From: Elysia marginata | Taxonomy: Eukaryota > Mollusca > Gastropoda > Plakobranchidae | Direction of reading: 5' to 3' | Length of the DNA: 23,717 nt | Assembly (NCBI GenBank): GCA_019649035.1 | Contig: BMAT01009755.1 | Location: forward strand, 296,436-320,152 | Shown here: piece after piece, positions 1 to 9,300 of the stretch | How the letters are laid out: every line of letters starts with the position of its first letter | How positions within the stretch are numbered: the stretch's first letter is position 1 | Notes under the pieces: model-generated | Told to the model about the DNA's origin: nothing | Database searches by the model: none | Seen by the model: the letters and a program-made list of their open reading frames with translations, nothing else | Translations under genes and position numbers: made by a program

Positions 1-18
1 AGAGAGAGAGAGAGAGAG
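1..18. repeat. (AG)9 microsatellite at window edge
   Basis: Nine perfect AG units open the window and probably continue to its left. The remaining 19-170 is intron 3' of exon F, in which I see no other feature. Confidence 0.9.
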
Positions 19-170
19 TTGTGTCGCGTGTATTAACTTTGAACTATCTCGTTAGTTCATTTTGAATCGAAACTTTCTTAGAAATAAAAAAATACGCAAT
101 AAGTTCAAAATTTAATTTTTTCTTTCATAAACAAGAAATGTTATGTTGAAACAAAATCGTGATGTTTTAC

Positions 171-332
171 CTGCTTTTGAAACGGGTAAAAATAAGTTTT
201 CCACAAGTTTTCTTTTGGATCAGGTACTTTGTATAGAATTGCAACGTTGTCGTAGTAGTAGGGAAATGTTCCGTCCATAACCTCCGCTCTCTCCGGAGTT
301 ATCATCAGCGCTGCCACGGATATATCGATTTC
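171..332 (-). CDS. iGluR exon F: end of S1 lobe, before M1
   Basis: This exon is 162 bp, phase 0 at both ends, and encodes 54 residues (241-294 of the in-window product). The acceptor follows a pyrimidine-rich run ending TTTTCCAG, and the donor is CAG|GTAAAA. It carries the S1 core EIDISVAALMITPER, then FPYYYDNVAILYKVPDP and NLWKTYFYPF, which leads into the first transmembrane helix in this family. Arg255 aligns with the conserved Arg that binds the ligand alpha-carboxylate. The usual PLT motif before it reads ALM, and the usual DFTKPF-type motif reads DGTFPYY. The next exon should encode M1 and the pore loop but lies left of position 1. The join to exon E (LQKR then EIDIS) matches family spacing exactly, so no exon is missing between them despite a 6.7-kb intron. 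Confidence 0.92.
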
Positions 333-3300
333 CTGGAAAAGCAGTTGAAAGATTAAAACTAGTTGGTTTTTACATAGAATCTGCCGTCGGAAAAGACTAG
401 GACACCTTCGGAGAAAGAATTCTTTTGAAGGAAAAGCAAGAGAACTAGTGGCACTTAAATGAAATGCAAGGAGACAGCAGCGGCATGTGGAAGAATCAAC
501 CGTAAAGAAAACAAGGGGTGTCCGATGACTCAGTAAAAGTTTATCACAAAGAAAGGGCAAGGGAACACAGTCTGTGCAAGGGAAGGCCTGAGGCGAATGC
601 ACATTGTAAAGTATAAAGAAACAACCAAAAGGTTTGCTGAAAATCTTATATAATCTATTATTAGAGAAGGTTGAGGTAGTCTCTAAAACTGTTAAAAAAC
701 TTACCTATAAAGGAAGGGCATTGATTGACCAATACATGCAGTGTTACAAGGAGTCTATCATGAAGGAACCTTAAGGAATTTTTAGAGAAACATAAATGGT
801 GCACTATGTAGGAGAGGGAAAATATTTGTTGAAACTTACAAAAGTCTATCCATGGGAAGGACAAAAAGTCAGCCGACACACTTATAAAGAGTCCATCGAC
901 AAAGGAGCACAGTGGGTCTGTTAAGGTTCTTACAAAATCCATCATGAAATAAATGATGGGGGGCTGTTTTCATAAACTTTTTAAAGAGATGGGTTTTTTG
1001 CATCGTTAAGACGAGTCTATGGTGAACGAAGGACAAGGGACAAGTGAGACCTTTACAAAACACTCAACACGACGGAAGGACAAGAGACCTAGTGAGAACT
1101 TGACATTAAGTTCATAAGAAAAGCAGTATCATGCACCTAGTAAGACATTTACAGCAAATCCGCCTTTCAGGAAAGATATGGAACCTAGTGAGACCTTTAC
1201 ATCCATTTAGAATAAATATAGTACGAGGAACCTTGTGAGATCTTTACCAAAAGTCCGCCATGAATGAAAGATCCTGTAAAGCATTTACTCCAAGTCCACC
1301 AACAAGCAAAGAGAAGGAACCTAGTGAGATCTGTACGAACAAATGCACCATGAATGAAAGATCTAGTGAGGCATTTACATCAAGTCCACTAAGAAAGAAG
1401 GACATAGGAGATGGTGAGATATACTGATATATCAAGTTCATAATGCACGGAATACAACGAATCTAATGAGACCTTTTAATCAAGTTTATTGCGAAAATTG
1501 GACAAGAGACTTAATGAGACCATTATATCAAGTTCAGGACGAAGAAAGGACAAGGAATTAGTGAAACTTTTACATCAGTTAATATTGAAAGCAGTATTAG
1601 AAACCTTATGATAGTTTCACAAAAAATCTCCCATAGATGAAGGACAAGGGACCTAGTGCGACCCTAATCAAGTTTCTACTCAGAAGGAGGAAGAGTAATG
1701 GAAGTTGAGACTTAAACGATCTGACTTTGTGCTCTTAACTGGTGAAATGTATTGGAAGAATGAGGATGTGTGTGGTTTTTTGTTGTTTTTTTTTGGGCGG
1801 GGGTCTTAGGGATTATAGACATTATACAGAATATAAGTAAGGAAAATGTACGGAAAGTGATAAAATAATAATAACGAAGCTATTTTCTGGAGTCTTGTCC
1901 TACATGTAGACTCATGATACCACTTTTATCACTGCCATTATTTTTTTTAATATTTTGAGGGATAAAACTAAAAGCCAGTTATAGATACAAGTGTCCGTGA
2001 CTTCGTACAAGGAAAAAAGATCAATTATGTATTGGTCTGTACAATGAGGAAACTCCCGTGAAATATCGATTCTGACTCCGAAACTTTTTACTTGTGTTCT
2101 TTTTGTGAACCATTCTTCATCTACTTTCTCATATTCTCGCTAACACATTAGCCTTGGCCAACAGGGAATAAAACTCTTTGCATTCATTGTTTAAAACTAT
2201 GTGATTTTGAGAAACTGCCTTTCCTTTAATATTATACACGTTTGTGCTAATATTAAATAACAAATTTGAGCATCAGAATTCCCTTTAAATTGCTGCAAAC
2301 TATAGATTTACAAGCATCACCCTCATCATCATCACAACCACAAAAAATCACCACAAAAAACCTTAAAGCTTTAAACACAACAAAAATATTGTGGCCAACT
2401 ATCATTATCATTTCATGATGACCATCATTAATTAACTTATCATTAACATCATCAAAATCATCATTATCATCGTCACCATCATAATCAACGCCTTTATGAC
2501 CGACATGAAAACCAATTCATCTCTCACCGAATGTGAATGCCGAGCACCAGTTTTGTTGAATACTCAAGCGTTTTACCAGAACCTAAAAAAGCTAATGTAC
2601 AGAGAATGAGTTATCTCTGTCCCATTGCATTTACCTAATGTGTTACGAAAGTGTGTAAGCGGTGTTTGTTGTTTTATCTTGGCCCACTAGTATCTAGCTT
2701 TATGGACCCATATCAATTTGCCTACATATCCAAAAGAAGTGTAGAAGATCTTATACTTCATATACTTAACGGTATGTATAGGCATCTTAAACAACCTGGC
2801 TCTAGCATTTGTTTGATGTTCTAAGATGCTTCGAGAGCATTCAAAACCATACAACTCCATCTGCTTTGTGGTAAACTAATAAACTGTAACGTGCAATCCT
2901 TTTATCATTTTCTGGACATTAGAGTAATTATTTGTCCTCTCTTCTACAGCCTGTTAAACTTAGTTCTACTATTAGACTATTAGTTCAAACATAATCACAA
3001 CAAATACAGGTGCACCTCACCCCTCAGGGGAGAGTCCTGTCTCTTTTCCTTTTCTCTGTGTACACACCAGACTATCGATCATTACACGGCTCTTGTTTTT
3101 GACGAATACGCGGACCATACCTTGCTCACTGGCCTAATAACTAAGGGCAAAGATGCCGAGTATGTTAATGATATTAAGTCATTCGTGGACTGGGCTAAAA
3201 GAAATCATCTTTAACAAAACTAAGGAAATGATAATTGATTTTTGGAAAAACCTTCCCCTCTCCCAATAACATTGTAGTAAAGGACAATGAAGTAGAATGC

Positions 3301-6300
3301 GTTCATAACTTTAAAAAACCTCGAGGTCGTCTTAGACAATTAACCTTCCTGGGAGTATAATACGGATTAGTGTTTGGAAAACCTAAATCCACGAACGTAT
3401 TGTTTATGAAAACTCAAATCTCTAAAAATGAACAAAAACTTATTGCAAATCGTTTACACCTCTGTTGTGAGTAGTGTTCTAACTATAGGTGTCCAGACAG
3501 AGACAAACTTAACAAAATGGTTAAGAAAGCTGGTGGGTCGGTGGGTTGCGGACATAACTACATCGATATGTGTGAAATAAAAGACCAGACTTGATATTGG
3601 CTGACATAACACATCCGTTCCATGACCAATATTAAGTGACATAACACATTCGAGACCTCAAGAGTCACAACAGCGATCACTGGCCAACCAGATTACATTC
3701 AATTAAAGACCTTGACCACCTTCGCGACATAGCACAGAACAGATCCGACTGGAAGCACCTGACGACAGCAATGTACAGATCAGCACAGGCAGAGACGTCA
3801 GTTGACGTCGCTTCGGACGGACATTAAGTCAAGTAAATCAAGTAACCCATTCGTTCCAAGACCAATATTGACTGACATAACACATCCGTTCCATGACCAA
3901 TACGAAAAGATACCCCGCAGTGAGAGGCTAAGAATGCCTTAAATTCAAACGTGTAGGTGCGGTATTTTATTCTTGTCTTGGTCCAATGCTTGGACAAATG
4001 AAAACTTCCGAACAGTGATAATAACAGCACAAGTTCTCAATTCTATACCGTTTTCATCTTATATGGGGCAGAATGGCAGAGCGGCTAGCGCGTCGGACCC
4101 TTGATCCGGCAGCCGTGAGTTCGATTCCCAACCATGCCATTTTGCAATTGCTTTGGGGCGAGCAATTTACTCAAACTCTCTCCAGTCCTACGATCCTACG
4201 GTCCTACGAGGGTTTGTTCATCCACTTCAAGATATAGCCCTCCGCACTGTCCTGCCATCGTTCTCACTGTCTGGCATCTCGTCACCAGGTGGTTCCTTTC
4301 CACTGTACGATATCGTCTCGCCATCTTTGTATCTGTCTTCCGCGTGACCTTTTCCCGTTCCGTGGTTGCCATTCGGTGACTCTTTGGGTCCAGCGGTTGT
4401 CTTGAAGTCTCGCTACGTGGCCACCCCATTTCCATCTTTATTTTGAAACATATTTTACGATATCAACTACGTTGGTGCGCGCTTGAATTTCTCGGCATGG
4501 GATTCGATTTTTTGGTTTGGTGCCTAACATTTTTCTCTCCATCGCTCGTTGTGCTGTTCTTAATTTGTGTATTAACGCTTTGGTGAGTGACTATGATTGA
4601 CATACATATGACATTGTTGGGATCACACATTGATCAAAAGCTTTTTAAAGTGTATCTTCGATGGCTGCAGTAAAAAGTTTCGGAGAGATAGAGTCTCCTT
4701 GTCTCACTCCCCTATTGATATGGACCTCTTCTGAGACTAGATTGTTGATGTGCATACGTGCCGTAGCTTGGCGGTATATATTTTCCAAAATTTGGACGTA
4801 TGTCTCATTTATACTGATTTTTCTCAGCGCCTCGGTGGTGGAAAAGTGTTCCACAGAATAGAAGGTCTTTTCATAGTCAATGAAACCGACACAGAGGGGC
4901 AGGTTGTGTTCGTTAGTTTTCTCGATGACTTGGTTCAGGGTGTAGACGTGGTCTGTTGTAGAAAATTTCTTCCTGAAACCGGCTTGGTCGCGTGGTTGGT
5001 TTTCACCAAGCACAATTTCCATTCGCTTTTGAAAAAGGCGCATGAAGAGCTTATAACTATGTGCTATAAGGCTGATAGGGCGATGAGTCTTTATGTTTCC
5101 TGGATCCCCTTTCTTGAATAGTATTATAATATTTGCTTCATTCCAGCTTGGTGGCACTTCTTTCGTCTGGAGCATCTTGTTGTACACTTTCGTGAGGTAG
5201 GTGGTTATTGCCTCGCCTCCACGAAAAAAAACATCGCTTGTGATTTCGTCCGGGCCTGGTGCTTTGTTCTTGGACATTTCTTTCAAACATTTTAGCACTT
5301 CTTGTGTGAAGGGGGCGACTTCTTTGTTGTCAGGACCGCTTTCATGATTTGCTGGGGTGTCGCCATTGTCTTATCGTATAAATTCTTATAAAACTGTTTG
5401 CATATCTGCAGGATTTCTTCTCTGTATGTCGCGTTTTTTCCATCCTCGTTTTTCATACAATATATTTTCTTTTTGTTGCCATGTTGTATATTTCTTTTGG
5501 CCCTTTTTCTGTTCGAGAATATTGGTGACAAACTCTTTCCTTTTCAGTCGTGCTCTCTTTCTTCTTAGTTTCTTCACCGTTTTGTTTGTTTCAATGTATT
5601 CGATTTTATCCCTTGTGGTTTTGTTCTCAGTTTTTTTCTCTTTCTTTCAAGTTGGTCTATTTCTTTGTCTTCTTCGCTTTTGTTCTCTTCTGTTCCTGTC
5701 GTTTTTTTTTTGTTTACTTCATTTGCGCTCTCCGTTATAACCATGTTTAAATTCTCGATCGTTGGAGCTTTATCTTCTAGCTTTTCAAATCTGTTTTGTA
5801 GAGACAATTTGAATTCTATATCTGCTCCTTTGAGTTGCTTCACGTCGATTTTTATGGCTTTCTTTCTTTTCATTCGTTTCAGTCTCATCAGCCTTTTGTT
5901 CGTTTCGATTCTTGCCCTGACTATACAATGGTCGCTTTCAATGTCAATGTGGGTGATGACCTCGGTGTTTCGTACAATGTCTTTGTCTGTTGACATTATG
6001 AAGTCAATCTGGTTCTTGTATTCTTCACCAGGTGAATGCCATGTCCAGTATCGTGTGCGGGGTTTTTAAAAAAATGAGTTGGTGATATACATTTTGTTTG
6101 TTGATACGAAGTCTCTAAGTTTTTCTCCCCTTTCATTTCTTGCTCCGATACCGTGGGGACCAATCCATTCGTTGTCCCCGTTGTTTTCTTTGATTCCGAT
6201 TTTGGCGTTTAAGTCTCCCATGATAATAAATTGTTTGCATTTCTTTCGATCAATGGCGTTTTCTAAGTCGTTGTAAAATACATCAATATCGGCGTCGTCA

Positions 6301-9300
6301 TAGCTGGTAGTTGGCGCATAAACTTGGATGATGTGGAGATATTCGTCCTTTAGTTTGATTTTGCATGATATAATTCTTGCTGAATGGTTTTCAAAGCCTT
6401 CGATGTAGTCTTTCATATTTTTTGTTCATGAGGAATGCTATCCCTTTAGTGGGTTAAAAGTGGCTTTTATATGTACTGGTCTGCTGGAGCATGAGTGGCG
6501 TTGCTCATGTGGCGACACAGTTGCGCTGAGTAATGAATCCAAATTTACCTAATATAGTGTAAAAGATATCATATTAATAAGCTTATATTACTAAAAAGCC
6601 CTCTGTGACTTATTTTTTCTTCCTGTTCAGCCATCTGTGGCAGTTAGCTTTACACATAAATAAATAATATATAATAATTAAAAACAATAATCTTTAATTT
6701 ATTATTAGTTTATAAATAAATGTATGTACTGCTATCGAATTTACACATAACCTTTTAAAACCTTTTACCTTTTTAAAGATTAAGATGGAAACGAATGTTC
6801 CCAAGTGGGATTTATCAAGGCTTGTTTATCTTGTAATATATATATTATCATCAAAACCATTATTTTTGTAATCACTGTTATAGTCGTTGTCGGTGTTGTC
6901 GTCAACTTATCACCTCCGTTACAAAGAATAAGTGCAACAAAAGTAATAACGTGCAAACATATTATGCACAAAAGGGAAAAAAAAAAACATTGCAGGCCGA
7001 ACACTTTCATTTTTCCTTATAGTACTTACGCGTTTTTGTAACATGCCTACAATCCCAGTCCAGCTTCCATCAGGTAAAGGAGCTCCCCATTGGTTATCTT
7101 CAGGTTCCACGAGAGAAAAGCTGCATTGTTTTTAGCAACAAAAAATTTTAATTTTCATCGACGGAAACAATGGCAAATTGTGAAACTGGTTCTTTTAAAA
7201 TAATTTTCTAAAATGTATGGGGGAGAGGTGGGGCAAAAAAGACCCGCGTTTGAAACAATATTGGTAAGTAGTGAATTTTTGCTTTTAATTGTCAAGCAAA
7301 CGTATTGATTATGGTTCGGGAGCACTGAAGATTTTGAAAAGTTAGAGGTTCGACGGAATATTTCCATCTGATTAAAAAGCCAATTTGGTAGGGCAATCTA
7401 CTGCATTGCTAGATATTGGGCTACCATAAACCATTCAAACTCAATTAGAAGTATTGTTATGACATTTAAAAATAATATTCATAACATAAAAGACCGATCC
7501 CCATCATGCACCATTCACAGGCAGTTTATCCATAATTTATTATTTTGAATTCAAACTCAAAACTTTCGAGTTTTCTGGGTCCCGTAAACGACAAAACAAA
7601 AACAACATTAAAAACCATAGAAACCTTAAAACTTAAGCATAATAAAAATTGAATTCAAAAGTATAGGTTATGGCCCTTTGTGCTTAACATCTTAAAACTG
7701 CAGAGTTTTACGACACGTGTACCTAAAATTAAGTCGTCTTGAAAGCTCAATAATCAAATCCACACAGAATCCCTCGTACGTGGTACTCCCATTGCGAGTG
7801 ATGCGCCACGTGAAAGGTGCCCACTGAAAGAGAGACATAGAACAAACAGAAAGATCGTGATACCGATAGATGTCCTGTGTTTCTGTGACCTAGAGGTGGT
7901 AGCCTCAGGCGTTAGATTACTGTCCCAGCCACAAGAAGTAATATAACACTTTTGACCACCAAAACGTAGCTCATAATTCCTGAATCAACTTGTTAGGTAA
8001 TTAATCAAAGGTGCTGCACAATTCATTTACTTGCTTGATATGCCCAACAAACACACCATATGAGGCTGTAAAAAAACGTCGTGATTATGTCGGTTGTGAT
8101 TATGGACAGAGTATTTTAAGACATAGCAAAGAAATTAAGACTGTAATAAAAAGCTCTTACCTTGTGTCCATCTCAAACTACATAATTTAGTAATGTTGAA
8201 AATTTTATCCAAAAAGACCTTACAGGTGAAAAGAAATTAATGAAAAACATAAACTGAAAATCTGTCGGTTGTGATGGTGGACAAAAATTTTGTCCTGCAT
8301 CACAACCGACTGATTTTGGATGGCACTGTATCTATATTTCTTTGTCAATTACTTTAGAATTTATGGCAAATTATTTTGGTGTGATTTAAGAAAGTCATAA
8401 CCTCACATCATTACGACAGTATTGTTATTTTTTGTGTTAATTTTGAAAATAATTTCTCCCCCATCACAAACGACAGATTTACGACGTTTTATCACAGCCT
8501 CATATTCACTGCACAAAACAAACGCGTTGGATTGTTAAACCAGCCTCATATTCAACTATGCCACCAGAACTAAGGGCGAACCAACTAACACAAGTACTAA
8601 CTAGAAAACTGTTTTCTTAGATTTTTTGTGCTTTCAAAAATACCAAGTACCAATTCCAATTTTACATGATAACCCAGAGTATATTGATCTGATATCGACC
8701 AAAGGTATATAAACCTGCCCACCATGCAGTGATAAAAGAATTTGTGCTGCATGTGGAAGCACACCAATAAGTTAATAATCTGCACCATGTATTATCACTT
8801 TTTCAGTTTAGAGTACAACAATAATTATTACAATACGCATGGTTTGCCTTCAGGTATTGTAAATTGGATTTAAAAAAGCTCTTCATGGGTGGCACTTTTT
8901 CTGAAGTTCTAACTTACGAAGAAGTTTAATTCGTTAAAATGTTTCATGTTTTAAGCTCAGGTAAAAGCACCCTGTAAATATGGCTACTTCCGAATCATAT
9001 GGGTACATATAAAAGTGGTATACGCTCTTCTTTTAAAAGTAACTTAAAGTGCCCTAAGCTTGCGTCAAGCAGATTACACGGAGGGATACAATATAAAACT
9101 GATATGCTTGTATAAACTGCGGTGAAATAGAACTCATGTTTTTGTAGGATATAAACATAAAATGTTCCATTTCGACTATGAATTTCTCTAAAATATCAGG
9201 TTTAAGTTTTACTAGTGAGCAGACTGAATGAGTAGGAGATTGCAAAATCGATTTGAAAAAATAATTATTCATAAAGTATTTTTAGCTTTTTTTCTGACGA

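Larger units (their letters stand above)
2605..4020 (+). mobile_element. Decayed CR1/Rex-like LINE, reverse transcriptase part
   Basis: Plus-strand fragment of a non-LTR retrotransposon ORF2. Readable blocks in order are LCPIAFT (from about 2617), MDPYQFAYISKRSVEDLILH (from 2703), a degraded motif A reading F-stop-DASRAF (about 2820), TGAP/SPL-like traces near 3010-3040, DEYADHTLL (motif C region, about 3105-3130), FVDWAKRNHL (about 3185-3212), KMVKKAGGSVGCG (3519-3557) and ADITHPFHDQY-like tails. The frame shifts several times and contains stops, so no active protein is made. The 3' part is broken by a 35-bp tandem repeat and a nested LINE tail. It lies antisense to the host gene. CR1/Rex is judged from motif wording, and a related clade is possible. 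Confidence 0.8.
4185..6450 (-). mobile_element. Decayed RTE-like LINE (endonuclease + reverse transcriptase)
   Basis: A 5'-truncated non-LTR retrotransposon, sense on the minus strand like the host gene. Endonuclease part: FIIMGDLNAKIG and NERGEKLRDF (frame 6416-6066), then SDHCIVRARI with the catalytic-type SDH (frame 5996-5574). Reverse transcriptase part (5298-4645): KAPGPDEI, RPISLIA, DQAGFRKKFSTTDH, FIDYEKTF (motif A), GVRQGDSISPKLF (motif B). C-terminal part (about 4640-4204): FDQCVIPTMSY, RTAQRAMERKMLG, WKWGGHVARLQDNRW, KRSRGR, ending WMNKPS and a stop at 4204-4206. Three 8-bp GTCCTACG-type repeats at 4185-4208 form the tail, as is usual in the RTE clade. Frameshifts, stops and loss of motif C (YADD) make it dead. 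Confidence 0.88.
333..7029 (-). other. 6.7-kb iGluR intron between exons E and F, filled with repeats
   Basis: This intron starts GTAAGT (7029 side) and ends TTTTCCAG (333 side). Most of it is transposon or tandem-repeat derived, with separate entries for each element. Unassigned stretches are 333-640, 1721-2290 and 6451-7029. The last is AT-rich, with many TAAATAAAT/TAATAAT words at 6650-6730 and no coding signal. The splice boundaries are well supported because S1 motifs on both sides join in frame with family spacing. Confidence 0.85.

Noticed and set aside
661-1441. Minus-strand small proteins, some with hydrophobic stretches
   Set aside because: They are by-products of the ~47-bp minisatellite, with no start context or family resemblance.
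2291-2500. CRISPR-like or regulatory repeat array
   Set aside because: The pattern is imperfect CAT/ATC trinucleotide sequence without spaced identical repeats, so it is a decayed microsatellite.
4196-4435. Minus-strand 79-codon frame and plus-strand frames over the same bases
   Set aside because: The true LINE frame here is a different minus frame (WKWGGHVARLQDNRW, KRSRGR). The longer open frames are shadows.
5357-6069. Plus-strand open frames of 127 and 134 codons, rich in Phe, Ser and Leu
   Set aside because: They are the antisense of the Lys/Arg-rich linker and endonuclease part of the minus-strand LINE, which carries the real motifs.
8881-9000. Possible extra minus-strand exon between an ATTTACAG acceptor and a GTAAGT donor
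   Set aside because: All three frames contain stops between the two sites, and exon C already joins exon D in phase with family spacing.
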